From the NCBI GenBank assembly GCA_020060485.1, contig JAGVAB010000075.1:12253-76252 (forward strand): a stretch of DNA of 64,000 nt, written 5' to 3'. Shown here one piece after another: positions 44,916-53,874 of this stretch; the stretch's first letter is position 1, and every line of letters starts with the position of its first letter. This stretch comes from Anaerolineales bacterium (GTDB lineage: Bacteria > Chloroflexota > Anaerolineae > Anaerolineales > Anaerolineaceae). Both the position numbers and the translations under genes were made by a program. The notes beneath the pieces are model-generated. The model was not told where the DNA came from. It saw only the letters and a list, made by a program, of their open reading frames with translations, and made no database searches.

Positions 44916-46500
44916 TGCCGTTCCCCATGAAAAATTGATCCTGGCTGTTGACCTGGGCACCTCGGGGATGAAGGTGGCCCTGATCACTCCGCAGGGTAGG
45001 GTAGCGGGCTGGGAAGCTGAACCGGTACGCCTGTTGATCACTCCCGATGGTGGGGCAGAGCAGGTGCCGGAAGAATGGTGGGGGGCGTTTCTGGAGGCCA
45101 GCGGGCGATTACTGAAAAAGGTACCGGGTGCGGCCTCAAGGGTTAAGGCGGTGTGTTGTTCAACCCAGGGGGAGGGCACGGTTCCGGTGGACAGGGATGG
45201 GCAGGCACTCAGCAATTGTGTTCTGTGGATGGATATGCGCGGGGCGCAGAATCTGAAGAACCAGCTGGGCGGCCTGGTCAATTTTGATGGCGCGGCGATC
45301 CCGAAGATCTTGCAGTTTGTGCGATTGACAGGCGGGATGCCCTCGATGACAGGCAAGGATCCGGCAGGCCATATGTTGTTCATCCGCGACACCTGGCCGG
45401 AAATCTATGCGAAAACGTATAAATTCCTGAACGTGCTGGATTACTTGAACCTGCGCCTGACGGGGAGATTTGTGGCAACTTTCGACTCAACTCTGACCTC
45501 CTGGGTGACGGATAACCGTAACCCGGACAATATTCAGTACGATGATCGTCTTATTCGTATGCTGGGGGTGGATGCAGAAAAGCTGCCGGAAATTGTGGCC
45601 TGTTCCGAGGTGATTGGGCCGCTGAAAAAGGAGGTAGCTGATGCGCTTGGGCTTGCGGGAGATGTGCTGGTGGTGGCAGGTTCAATCGACAGCACGGCAT
45701 CCGCAATAGGCGCCGGCGCAGTGGAAGACTACGCCATGCATTTGTATATCGGCACGTCTTCCTGGATGACGGCCCATGTACCCTTCAAGAAAACCAATGT
45801 GCTGTCTTCAATGGCTTCCGTGCCGTGTGCCGTACCAGGACGCTATTTGCTGATCGCACTGCAGGCCACAGCGGGCGGCAACCTGACCTATCTGCGCGAC
45901 CAGATCCTGTATCATCAGGACGAACTCTTGCAGGAAGCGGATGTGCCGGATATCTTCAAGGTGCTGGACCAGATTGCCGAGCGGGTGCCTGCCGGTGCGA
46001 ATGGGGTGATCTATACCCCATGGATCTGGGGTGAGCGCGCGCCGATTGACGACAAGACCGTGCGAGCCGGATTGTACAACCTCTCACTGCACAACTCGCG
46101 CGAGGACATTATCCGCGCCTTTCTGGAGGGGGTGGCTTTCAACACGCGTTGGCTGCTGAAACCGGTGGAGCAGTTCCTGGGGCGCAAGGTGCAGCGCATC
46201 AACATCGTTGGCGGTGGGGCGCAGTCCAATGTGTGGTGCCAGATCTTCGCGGATGTGATGAATGTGGAGATCCACCAGGTGGCGGACCCCGTGTATGCCA
46301 ATGCGCGCGGAGCGGCATGGATTGGCGCAGTCGGGTTGGGCGAGATCAGCTTCAGCGATGTGCCGCGGCTGGTGGATATTAGCCAGGTGTATCATCCACA
46401 GGCAGCCAATCGCAGTCTGTATGATGCGCGTTTTGGCAGCTTTACGAAGATTTATCAGCAGATGAAGGGAATTTACCGCGAATTGAACGGCACTGGTTAG
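44908..46500 (+). CDS. FGGY-family carbohydrate kinase (xylulokinase-like)
   Basis: 530 residues from ATG 44908, GGGAG upstream. N-terminal phosphate-1 motif LAVDLGTSGMKVALI, Trp-rich EEWWGAFLEA, catalytic Asp region VLWMDMRGAQN, and C-terminal FGGY signature RINIVGGGAQSNVWCQIFADVMN. It phosphorylates a ketose, polyol or related compound; xylulose, ribulose and erythritol-type substrates are all possible. Together with the class II aldolase it defines a kinase-aldolase pathway. Confidence 0.9.
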   Translation: MNDAVPHEKLILAVDLGTSGMKVALITPQGRVAGWEAEPVRLLITPDGGAEQVPEEWWGAFLEASGRLLKKVPGAASRVKAVCCSTQGEGTVPVDRDGQALSNCVLWMDMRGAQNLKNQLGGLVNFDGAAIPKILQFVRLTGGMPSMTGKDPAGHMLFIRDTWPEIYAKTYKFLNVLDYLNLRLTGRFVATFDSTLTSWVTDNRNPDNIQYDDRLIRMLGVDAEKLPEIVACSEVIGPLKKEVADALGLAGDVLVVAGSIDSTASAIGAGAVEDYAMHLYIGTSSWMTAHVPFKKTNVLSSMASVPCAVPGRYLLIALQATAGGNLTYLRDQILYHQDELLQEADVPDIFKVLDQIAERVPAGANGVIYTPWIWGERAPIDDKTVRAGLYNLSLHNSREDIIRAFLEGVAFNTRWLLKPVEQFLGRKVQRINIVGGGAQSNVWCQIFADVMNVEIHQVADPVYANARGAAWIGAVGLGEISFSDVPRLVDISQVYHPQAANRSLYDARFGSFTKIYQQMKGIYRELNGTG

Positions 46501-46516
46501 TTGAGAAACAGACTGA

Positions 46517-46537
46517 ACGCTGAGTTTGCCGAAGCGT
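46517..46537. repeat. Dispersed GAGCTTGTCGA-type repeat, copy 5
   Basis: ACGCT-GAGTTTGCCGA-AGCGT. Confidence 0.5.
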
Positions 46538-46556
46538 ACGGATGGACTGAATAATG

Positions 46557-46586
46557 ATGCGGCTCTGGAAAAGGGCCGCATTTTTT
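46557..46586 (+). terminator. Terminator of catabolic cluster
   Basis: ATGCGGCTC pairs with GGGCCGCAT (one G-T pair) around 7 nt and is followed by TTTTTT. Confidence 0.92.
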
Positions 46587-46592
46587 GCTGGA

Positions 46593-46630
46593 TCAAACCG
46601 TGTTGTGAGCTTGTCGAGGTATCGGTTTGA
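46593..46630. repeat. Dispersed GAGCTTGTCGA palindrome, copy 6
   Basis: TCAAACCG..TGAGCTTGTCGAGGT..CGGTTTGA. Nearly the same as copy 1 at 7756-7793, including both 8-bp arms. Confidence 0.75.
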
Positions 46631-46675
46631 TTGCAGTAAAATCGGATAAATATGGTAATATTATTACGAATAATA
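46627..46675 (+). promoter_or_regulatory. Putative promoter and palindromic operator of Sec-CopG gene
   Basis: TTGATT (46627-46632), 18-bp spacer and TATGGT (46651-46656) is a moderate promoter. TATTATT-ACG-AATAATA (46659-46675) is a perfect 7-bp inverted repeat across the predicted transcription start, 26 bases before the ATG, suiting a metal-responsive repressor (ArsR/CsoR/CopY-like). The regulator is not in the window. Confidence 0.45.
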
Positions 46676-46701
46676 GATTCGTTCTGTGCAAGGAGAGTAC
46701 G

Positions 46702-47163
46702 ATGAAGAAAATAGTATTTTCCGGACTGCTGCTTTTACTGCTGGCAGGATGCGCCGGATTGGTAAATAACCAGCCGACAGGCCTCAATGTGATTGTCTAT
46801 CAATTCCCTACCTGAGGATGCTGCAGCGATTGGATCGATTACCTTGAGGATAATGGGTTTGCGGTGGAGAAGATCGATACCGATGATCTTGCTTCGATCA
46901 AAGCCCAATACCAGGTTCCCCCTGCGTTCCAGTCTTGCCATACAGCCATCGTAGATGGCTACGTGATTGAAGGACATGTGCCTGCTGCAGAAATTGAACG
47001 CTTGCTGACTGAAAGACCCGATGTGATCGGCATTGCTGTTGCAGGTATGCCTGCCGGGTCTCCCGGGATGGAAGTGGAAGGGCTTGAGACAGAAGCCTAT
47101 GATGTGGTTATATTTTCCAAATTCGGTGCTACTGCTATTTATGCTTCTTACCCTAAAGAGTGA
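46702..47163 (+). CDS. CopG/DUF411-family lipoprotein, predicted selenoprotein (UGA at codon 38)
   Basis: 153 residues if the in-frame TGA at 46813-46815 is read as selenocysteine. Residues 1-17 are a lipoprotein signal (MKKIVFSG..LLAGC, lipobox Cys17); AGGAGAG precedes the ATG. The reading frame then continues without any other stop to 47163. The rest matches DUF411, the family of the periplasmic copper-resistance protein CopG, along its length: U38-G39-C40-C41-S-D-W (family motif CxCC), VPPAFQSC79-H80-TAIVDGYVIEGH92VPAAEI, and GIAVAGMPAGSPGMEVEG. Sec thus replaces exactly the first Cys of the CxCC copper/redox motif. A hairpin follows the UGA (see SECIS entry). The next gene, 47 bases on, is a multicopper oxidase. 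Alternatives are a nonsense mutation of TGC/TGT or a sequencing error. Confidence 0.78.
46832..46860 (+). promoter_or_regulatory. Candidate bacterial SECIS hairpin
   Basis: Upper stem AUUACC (46838-46843) pairs with GG-UAAU (46848-46854) with a bulged A at 46850, around apical loop UUGA (46844-46847). A weaker lower stem GGAUC/GGUUU continues across a G-G mismatch. The loop G lies 31 bases after the UGA, within the usual distance for bacterial SECIS elements. The structure is modest and was folded by eye. Confidence 0.45.
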
Positions 47164-47210
47164 TCTTTGGGGTTTTCTTTCCGGCAATATGTGATGAGGT
47201 AAATTGAAAG

Positions 47211-48752
47211 ATGCTCATGAATGAGAGGAAACTATCACGCCGCAAATTTTTGCAAATCATGGGCATGGGCGGGGCTGCGCTGTGGGTGAGTTCCTGCCTG
47301 CCCAAAGGGTTGGCTGATTCCATGTTCAGCCAGGATGCAGCAGCGCCCTCGTTCGAGCCGGATGTGGAGATATCCTTGACCGCAGCACCGGGAGAGGTGA
47401 ATATCTTTCCGGATTCTAAAACCAGCGTTTGGCGTTATAAGGGCGAGGTGCTGCGTGGCTCCGCGGATGTCCTGGAGAGTATTCCTGGTAGCTATCTGGG
47501 GCCTACACTGCATTTGCAAAAGGGCCAGCGCGTGCGGGTGCATTTCAAAAATGAGCTTCCCGAACCGTCCATTATTCACTGGCATGGGCTGCATGTTCCA
47601 GAGGAGGCGGACGGGCATCCCCGGCTGGCGATTGATTCGGGAGAGACCTATGTGTATGATTTCACGGTGACAGATCGCGCCGGGACGTACTGGTATCATC
47701 CGCATCCGCATGGACGGACTGCGCCGCAGGTCTATGCCGGGCTGGCCGGATTGCTGCTCATTACGGATGATGAAGAGGCGGGTTTGGGTTTACCCTCTGG
47801 AGAGTATGATGTGCCCCTGGTGCTCCAGGATCGTACGTTCAACAGCGTGGATCAACTTTCCTATGGCGGGATGGGCATGATGGGCCAAATGACGGGCTTC
47901 CTTGGCGGCCGGATTTTGGTCAATGGCAGACCGGATCACATTTTGCCAGTGAAAACCCACCCATACCGGCTGCGGTTGTTGAATGGCTCCAATTCACGCA
48001 TCTATAAACTGGCCTGGCAGGATGGCGTTCCTATGGTGGTACTGGGTACGGATGGCGGGCTGCTGGAAAAGCCGGTTGAGCGCAGCTTCATTACCCTGGC
48101 CCCCGCGCAGCGGATTGATTTGTGGGTCGATTTTTCTTCATATGCGATGGGAGAAACCAGACAGATGGTTAGTCTGCCCTTTGCCGCTTTGGGCGGCGAA
48201 GCGGCATATCCGCTTTTTGCTGCACAGATTGAAGAGGTAATTGATCATTCTGTGACCTTGCCAGATCAGTTGTCTCATATAACCTGGCATGTCGCCGAAG
48301 ATGCTGTTAACCGAAAATCTCCGAGATCGTTTCAGTTGGCAATGGGCCGCGGCATGCAGTGGACGTTGAACGGGCGTGTGTTTGACATGCACTCGGTTGC
48401 CAAAGATGAAATTGTAAGACTTGGTGATCTTGAGATTTGGGAGTTTGAGAATCTTGCAGGCAGTGGAATGGGTATGATGGGAGGGATGAACCTGCCGCAC
48501 CCGATGCATGTGCATGGATTGCAGTTTCAAGTTATTGAGAGACAAATATCTTCAGCCGGTCTTGCCGCGTGGCAGACGCTTGGCGAAGGTTTCGTGGATG
48601 AAGGCTGGCATGATACGGTGCTGGTGATGCCGGGGGAGAAGCTGAAGGTGCTGCTGAAATTCGAAGACTTCACCGGTTTGTATCTTTATCATTGCCACAA
48701 TCTGGAGCATGAAGATATGGGCATGATGCGCAATTATCGAGTTGATGCCTGA
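47211..48752 (+). CDS. Tat-exported multicopper oxidase (CueO/CopA-like)
   Basis: 513 residues. Twin-arginine signal [18 protein letters not shown], then three cupredoxin domains. All type 1, 2 and 3 copper ligands are visible: [19 protein letters not shown] and [13 protein letters not shown] (H-C-H-x3-H-x4-M). Met-rich stretches ([17 protein letters not shown]) resemble the copper-binding segments of CueO and related cuprous oxidases. It probably oxidises Cu(I) outside the membrane. It lies 47 bases after the CopG-like gene and is likely co-transcribed, giving a two-gene copper detoxification module. Confidence 0.92.
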   Translation: MLMNERKLSRRKFLQIMGMGGAALWVSSCLPKGLADSMFSQDAAAPSFEPDVEISLTAAPGEVNIFPDSKTSVWRYKGEVLRGSADVLESIPGSYLGPTLHLQKGQRVRVHFKNELPEPSIIHWHGLHVPEEADGHPRLAIDSGETYVYDFTVTDRAGTYWYHPHPHGRTAPQVYAGLAGLLLITDDEEAGLGLPSGEYDVPLVLQDRTFNSVDQLSYGGMGMMGQMTGFLGGRILVNGRPDHILPVKTHPYRLRLLNGSNSRIYKLAWQDGVPMVVLGTDGGLLEKPVERSFITLAPAQRIDLWVDFSSYAMGETRQMVSLPFAALGGEAAYPLFAAQIEEVIDHSVTLPDQLSHITWHVAEDAVNRKSPRSFQLAMGRGMQWTLNGRVFDMHSVAKDEIVRLGDLEIWEFENLAGSGMGMMGGMNLPHPMHVHGLQFQVIERQISSAGLAAWQTLGEGFVDEGWHDTVLVMPGEKLKVLLKFEDFTGLYLYHCHNLEHEDMGMMRNYRVDA

Positions 48753-48777
48753 AGCAAGGCTGCCATGAAATTCGAGA

Positions 48778-48783
48778 TATAAT
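48778..48783 (+). promoter_or_regulatory. Possible -10 box upstream of ABC exporter genes
   Basis: TATAAT (48778-48783), 45 bases before the ATPase start; no convincing -35. Confidence 0.3.
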
Positions 48784-48827
48784 CTGCATCATTGCGAATC
48801 ATTTGATCACTTACCCAGAGGAATTCC

Positions 48828-49544
48828 ATGAAAATCGTTGAAACCGAGAATTTAACCCGCATTTTTGGCAGCGGCGATGCGCAAGTGAACGCGCTGGATG
48901 GCGTGTCCTTGCAGGTTGATGCCGGTGAATTTGTGGCTGTGATGGGACCCAGCGGCTGTGGCAAGTCGACTTTGCTGCATCTGATTGGCGGGCTGGATCG
49001 TCCCACGTCCGGTGTAGTGCGCATTGAAGGCAAGGACTTGAGTGTCCTTGACGATGATGCCCTGACTGACCTGCGCCGTGAGCATATCGGTTTCATTTTC
49101 CAGTTTTTCAACCTGATCCCTACCCTTTCTGCACTGGACAATACTGCTCTGCCGCTGGTATTGGGTGGTACAAAGCCGGCGGACGCCCAGGTGCGGGCAG
49201 CCGAGTGCCTGACAAGGATGGAAGTGGCCGACCGCAGTACCCACCGTCCTGAGGAGCTTTCCGGCGGGCAGCGCCAGCGTGTGGCGATTGCGCGTGCCCT
49301 GGTGACCGAGCCTTCCCTGATCCTGGCAGACGAGCCGACTGGTAACCTGGATTCAAAGGCAGCCGAGGATTTTGCGATTCTCCTGCGCGAAACGGTGGAC
49401 AAATGGGGACGCAGCATTTTGCTGGTAACGCATGACGCGCGTATCTCATCTTATGCTGACCGCATCATCTCTTTAAAGGATGGCAGGGTACTGGAGGAGA
49501 CGCACAATCACCGGCAGACTGCCGGGGAGGCCTTGCATGGCTGA
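48828..49544 (+). CDS. ABC transporter ATP-binding protein (LolD/MacB type)
   Basis: 238 residues. Walker [13 protein letters not shown]-loop [15 protein letters not shown], signature [15 protein letters not shown], Walker [13 protein letters not shown] and H-loop VTHDAR. The sequence style is that of the MacB/LolD/FtsE subfamily, which works with FtsX-type permeases in extrusion or lipoprotein handling rather than import. Its stop overlaps the permease start by 8 bases. Substrate unknown; the copper genes upstream may be coincidental neighbours. Confidence 0.94.
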   Translation: MKIVETENLTRIFGSGDAQVNALDGVSLQVDAGEFVAVMGPSGCGKSTLLHLIGGLDRPTSGVVRIEGKDLSVLDDDALTDLRREHIGFIFQFFNLIPTLSALDNTALPLVLGGTKPADAQVRAAECLTRMEVADRSTHRPEELSGGQRQRVAIARALVTEPSLILADEPTGNLDSKAAEDFAILLRETVDKWGRSILLVTHDARISSYADRIISLKDGRVLEETHNHRQTAGEALHG

Positions 49545-52092
49545 GTTCCGGCTTGCGCTCAGTTATTTGAGGGGCCGCCCGATTCGCAGCGGCATGACGG
49601 TTCTTTCGATCGTGATCGGGGTGATGATGATGTTCGGCTTGAACGGTATGGCCCCGGCGTTCATGGAACTGTTTATTTCAAGTACCAGTTCAATGTCGCT
49701 TTCGGATGTGGACCTGTACTTTACGCGCAGGGATGGGAGTTTCTTTCAGGAAAGTTATCAAAGGAACGTGGCTTCGGTGAAGGGCGTTGAGTCAACTGCC
49801 AGCATGATTGTCCGATCGGTGGCTGTGCCGTCTGGGCAGTACTACACATCACAAGGCCGCGAGATCACTTCGATCCAGGTGTTTGGCGTGGATACCAGCA
49901 GCAATGACCCTGCTTTCAATATTGTGACGGCGGGCGGGCGGCGTCTCAAGGCGGGACGGTACCTGCAGGCAGGCGACCGGAGAGGGGTGCTGATCTCGGA
50001 AGAGTTTGCAGCCGGGTTGAAGATTGGCGTGGGTGATACGGTGAAACTGCCCGGCGCCGGCGGCTGGATGAATTTTCAGGTGCTGGGGTTGTTGGACGCA
50101 CCCGGGCTGATGCTTGGCAGCCAGCAAGTTTTTATGACCATTTCTGCGGCGCAGGATTTTCTCAATACGCCCAACCGGATAAATACCATCATGGGGCGTT
50201 ATTCCGAGGGTGTGGATGCGCGCGCCGTTGACGCGGCCATTCTGTCCATGTTCAGCCGCGGCTACGCGCTTGCGCCGATGGAAGGCGGGGCGGATATCTG
50301 GGCGGCTTTGATGGAATTTACCGATGTGATTTTTACCATGTTTGGGTTGCTGGCGTTGGCTATGGCAGGCCTGATCATGTTTAACACTTTCCGCACCAGC
50401 GTGGTGGAGCGCCGCCGGGATATTGGCATGCTGCGTGCAGTAGGCGCGCGGCGCAAATCAGTTATGCGCATCATCCTGTATGAGGGATTGATCCTGGCCG
50501 GTTTTGGCACAGTTGCAGGAATCTTGCTGGGTTTTGGTTTTGCCTATGGGGCAAAGGCTGGCCTGGCAAGCATGATGGAGAATTTTATGGGGCAGCCTTT
50601 GGGTTCCTTGCATTTCACCCTGTCGACCTTCATCGTTTCCATTCTGTTTGGGATGGGCGTGCCGTTGGCCAGTATTATCTTGCCTGCACGCAGTGCCAGC
50701 GCAGTTACACCACTGGAAGCGATGCGGCCTGCAACCATTGCACAGGAGGAAGCTGTCATTCGTATTCGCACCATCATTGGTGCGGTCAGTCTGGGGCTGG
50801 GTGTGGCCGGGCTGGTAAGTGGATATTTCCCGTTGATGGCGATCGGCATCATTCTTTTTCTGCTGGCTTTGGGGCTGCTTGGCCCGCTGTTGATTCGCCC
50901 GATCACAACCTTCTTCAGCCGCGCCCTGGATCTGGTGTTTGGGCAAGAAGGCGGCCTGGCTGCGGGCAACATCTCCCGTCAGCCGCGCCGCGCTGCCATT
51001 ACAGCCACTTCGCTGATGATCAGCCTGGCGATCCTGGTAGGCTTGGGCGGGATGTTGGCCTCGGTGTATGGCGGCGCACTGCGCTATCTGGACGCTACCT
51101 TCCGCACCGATTATTTGATGATGTCCGGGTTGATCGTAACCAATGATACGATGGGTGCTGGCTCGGAGCTGATGCAAACAGCGAAGCGCGTCCCGGGTGT
51201 GGAGGATGTGACCACCATGCGCCAGATCGATCTTCTGGATGAGAATAACGTGGGCTTTCGTATTGTGGGGATTGACCCGCTGAAATATGAAGAAATGTCC
51301 GGCCTATCTTTTCATAAGGGCAATGTTTCCGTCTATGCGCAAATGAAAGACGGAAGCACAGTGATCGTCAATGGCCGCTATGCATCGCAGTTTGGGATTG
51401 AGGTTGGCGATGTGCTTACCCTGGCAGGTGACCATGGCCCGCAGCAGGTGAAAGTCGGGGCTGTTGGGCTGGATTACCTGAATGTGAAGCTTCCTACGAT
51501 TTATATGGACCAGACCTCGCTTACGCGAGAATACGGCGTGCGCAATGATGTGTTTGTGCTGGTGAATGCCAAACCTGGCGCAAACCGCAAGCAGTTGGAA
51601 GAGGATTTGCAGACTGTGGCCAGGTCTTTCCCTGGTTTTGGCATCATTTCGCGCGAGGAATTGAGGAACAGTCAGGAAAAGGTGGCGCGAGGCGGGACGA
51701 TTGGCATGTCGATCGTGCTTTCGTTGCTGGCGGCGCCCTCTCTGCTGGGGCTGGCCAATGCTTTGGGCGTCAATGTCATCGAGCGCACGCGCGAGATTGG
51801 CATGCTGCGTGCCATCGGTGCGCGGCGCAGCCAGGTGAAGCGCATGGTGGTAGCCGAGAGCCTGCTGCTTTCGTTGATGGGAATTGCCCTGGGGGTGATC
51901 AGCGGGATTCTGCTCAGCTTTGTGATGACAGCCGTGCTGGAGTTTGCTGGCATGCACATTCCGTACAGTTTCCCTGGTGCAGGGGTGATCACCGCCATTG
52001 CCGCAGGGCTGATCTGCGGCATTCTGGCAGCCTTCATCCCGGCGCGGCGCGCCTCTGACCTCGAGATCGTCTCGGCGCTGGCGTATGAATAG
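49537..52092 (+). CDS. ABC transporter permease with two FtsX domains (MacB/LolE-like)
   Basis: 851 residues. An N-terminal span with SVVIGVMMMFGLNGM-like sequence is followed by a MacB periplasmic core, then a first FtsX domain (about 270-405; RTSVVERRRDIGMLRAVGARR). A second core region follows from about 470 and a second FtsX domain (about 720-845; NVIERTREIGMLRAIGARRSQV). It is twice the length of a single-unit permease, so one polypeptide supplies both halves. Mechanotransmission-type exporter; substrate unknown. ATG 49537 overlaps the ATPase stop. Confidence 0.92.
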   Translation: MAEFRLALSYLRGRPIRSGMTVLSIVIGVMMMFGLNGMAPAFMELFISSTSSMSLSDVDLYFTRRDGSFFQESYQRNVASVKGVESTASMIVRSVAVPSGQYYTSQGREITSIQVFGVDTSSNDPAFNIVTAGGRRLKAGRYLQAGDRRGVLISEEFAAGLKIGVGDTVKLPGAGGWMNFQVLGLLDAPGLMLGSQQVFMTISAAQDFLNTPNRINTIMGRYSEGVDARAVDAAILSMFSRGYALAPMEGGADIWAALMEFTDVIFTMFGLLALAMAGLIMFNTFRTSVVERRRDIGMLRAVGARRKSVMRIILYEGLILAGFGTVAGILLGFGFAYGAKAGLASMMENFMGQPLGSLHFTLSTFIVSILFGMGVPLASIILPARSASAVTPLEAMRPATIAQEEAVIRIRTIIGAVSLGLGVAGLVSGYFPLMAIGIILFLLALGLLGPLLIRPITTFFSRALDLVFGQEGGLAAGNISRQPRRAAITATSLMISLAILVGLGGMLASVYGGALRYLDATFRTDYLMMSGLIVTNDTMGAGSELMQTAKRVPGVEDVTTMRQIDLLDENNVGFRIVGIDPLKYEEMSGLSFHKGNVSVYAQMKDGSTVIVNGRYASQFGIEVGDVLTLAGDHGPQQVKVGAVGLDYLNVKLPTIYMDQTSLTREYGVRNDVFVLVNAKPGANRKQLEEDLQTVARSFPGFGIISREELRNSQEKVARGGTIGMSIVLSLLAAPSLLGLANALGVNVIERTREIGMLRAIGARRSQVKRMVVAESLLLSLMGIALGVISGILLSFVMTAVLEFAGMHIPYSFPGAGVITAIAAGLICGILAAFIPARRASDLEIVSALAYE

Positions 52093-52110
52093 TTGCAGAA
52101 AGTGAAATGA

Positions 52111-52148
52111 AACCGCCCACAGTTCAATATTGACTGTGGGCGGTTTTT
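52111..52148 (+). terminator. Terminator of ABC exporter genes
   Basis: AACCGCCCACAGT pairs with ACTGTGGGCGGTT (13 bp, perfect) around 9 nt and is followed by TTTTC. Confidence 0.95.
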
Positions 52149-52204
52149 TCTAAGAGACTGCGAGCGAAAAACGCATGCAGCGGCTGCTGTTCATTTTCCA
52201 GTTG

Positions 52205-53428
52205 TTAATCGATTTCATCAACCGTCAACGGGAATTTCGACATGGCTTCGCAAGTATCCCTGGTGATGAGGATGGGATTCTCATAGCGGAAGCCGATGTT
52301 CTCGTCCGGGCAGGCATACTGCATGGCGCAGATGAGGAATTCGTTTTCCTCATATACATGATCGGGATTGGTCCAATAGGGGAAGGGGCCATCGTTGAGC
52401 CCAATGCGCCACTCGTCGCCCAACATGCCAATGCCGTGTTCAAAACCGGGCACCATGAAATCCGCAAAACCTCTTTCTTCGGCAAAGCCCATCATCTCAG
52501 CCGCCAGACCGGATGGGGTAATGCCAGCCCGGTAGGTTTTCAAGGTGAGGTCAACAATGTCAATGAAGTTCCTGGCATGCCAGCGCTGGCGGTCGGAGGC
52601 CGGGCCAATCAGGTAGTTATGGGAATGATCGCCCAAACAAAGCTTGAACATTGCATGGATATCGACCATGAGAGGTTCACCGGCAGCGAGCGGCTTGGTG
52701 GATGCGGGTGTGCAAGCGCCGCCTGCAAGACCGGTACGATACCCGGCTGCAATTTCGTTGCCGCCTGTGAATGACCATTCCCACACACTGCCAGCCTTTC
52801 GCATGGCATACCCGGCAAGCCCGGCAATTTCCGTTTCGGTCATACCTTTCCAGCCGCCATCTTTAATGGTCTCAAAGACAGCCTGATGTCCGATGTCGAC
52901 AATGCGGGATGCTTCGCGGAAGCGGTTGATTGTTCCCGAGTCTTTGATGAGGGCAAGTTTGTCAACGATGGTATGCGCATTGACCAGTTCGCAGGGTTCC
53001 AAAGCTGCTTTGAATTGTTCATATTCAAAATGCGTGAGGTTGCCTTCGGGCAGGTAATTCGACATGCCGCTTTCAATGCCAATCCGGCCTTTGTCATGTG
53101 GCAGAAGGTCCTTGATGAAATCCGAGATCAGTGAGATCTGGTCCTGCCCACCCATCGGGACAAATCCCAGCACATGGTCTTCATCCAACCAGGAATCATC
53201 TGCTGTGCGGGCAGCATCAATCACAAATGTGAAAGCCGTGGGAAGCCCTTCAGCAGGAATAACGATGAAAGAGCGCCAGGGGAAGAAAGCATCGGTTGTC
53301 CAGGATAGTGTGCGCAGGCGGGATCCCAGATAAACATCCAGGTTATGGGCTGCCATTTCTTGCTGAATTTTTTGAATGCGAGCAGGAAAATCAATGAAGT
53401 AACGATCGGTTGTATTTGGCGTGGACAT
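52205..53428 (-). CDS. M24-fold peptidase-like protein (Xaa-Pro peptidase/creatinase family)
   Basis: 407 residues: N-terminal creatinase-like domain (about 1-155) and C-terminal pita-bread domain. In the 409-residue numbering from the upstream ATG, metal-ligand equivalents D258 (LMVDIH), D269 (LGDHSHNY), H333 (GFEHGIGM) and E385 (RYENPIL) are present. The fourth ligand, normally Glu in an xEPGxY motif, falls on Cys369/Ala370 (LICAMQY). It may thus be a non-classical metal enzyme or a metal-free creatinase-type hydrolase. The ATG at 53428 is better spaced from GAGG than the one at 53434. Last gene of the TetR-SCP2-M24 operon. Confidence 0.82.
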   Translation of the reverse strand: MSTPNTTDRYFIDFPARIQKIQQEMAAHNLDVYLGSRLRTLSWTTDAFFPWRSFIVIPAEGLPTAFTFVIDAARTADDSWLDEDHVLGFVPMGGQDQISLISDFIKDLLPHDKGRIGIESGMSNYLPEGNLTHFEYEQFKAALEPCELVNAHTIVDKLALIKDSGTINRFREASRIVDIGHQAVFETIKDGGWKGMTETEIAGLAGYAMRKAGSVWEWSFTGGNEIAAGYRTGLAGGACTPASTKPLAAGEPLMVDIHAMFKLCLGDHSHNYLIGPASDRQRWHARNFIDIVDLTLKTYRAGITPSGLAAEMMGFAEERGFADFMVPGFEHGIGMLGDEWRIGLNDGPFPYWTNPDHVYEENEFLICAMQYACPDENIGFRYENPILITRDTCEAMSKFPLTVDEID

Positions 53429-53441
53429 GAGCATACCTCAT

Positions 53442-53843
53442 CTAGAATTCTGTGGGGATAGTGGCTACGACTTTGTTGATCCTGTCAACCAGGGAGGCCA
53501 GTTTTAATGCTTTGACCATGTTGCCCTTGAGTTTCAATTGGCCGGTCATCAGTGCGCGCTGGGCGCCCAGCGTTGCCTGCGAAATCTGGGCAAATATGTC
53601 ATAGTCGCCAGAGATGGTAAATTCAGCGGCCGGGCCAACTCCGGTTCCTACCTGGACAGAGGATACAACGCCGTCTGTGAATTCGACAAAAAAGAATTGA
53701 TCTTCTCCGCCTTTGCAATTGGTGTAACGGTTGTTCATGGAGGAGGACAGGTTGTTCATTTTCTCTGGATCAAGTTCGTTGCGCAGACGGCGATCTACCT
53801 CTTGCGCCCATTCAGGTGAAAGATAAACCAGTTTTTCAGACAT
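53442..53843 (-). CDS. SCP2 sterol-binding-domain protein
   Basis: 133 residues. Small SCP2-like lipid-binding fold: YTNCKGGEDQFFFVEFTDGVVSSVQVGTG, AEFTISGDYDIFAQISQATLGAQRALMTGQLKLKGNMVKALKL. It would carry or bind acyl chains, acyl-CoA or other hydrophobic ligands in the cytoplasm. AAGGAG precedes the ATG; 31 bases after tetR and 13 before the M24 gene start. Confidence 0.88.
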   Translation of the reverse strand: MSEKLVYLSPEWAQEVDRRLRNELDPEKMNNLSSSMNNRYTNCKGGEDQFFFVEFTDGVVSSVQVGTGVGPAAEFTISGDYDIFAQISQATLGAQRALMTGQLKLKGNMVKALKLASLVDRINKVVATIPTEF

Positions 53844-53874
53844 TCCATTTCTCCTTTTGATGATGGTAGTGAAA

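Noticed and set aside
46702..46815. DUF411 gene as a simple pseudogene or as two separate small ORFs
   Set aside because: The downstream part has no start codon and no ribosome binding site of its own, the rest of the frame is fully preserved, and the stop is precisely a UGA at the redox Cys. Recoding explains this better, though reads should be checked.
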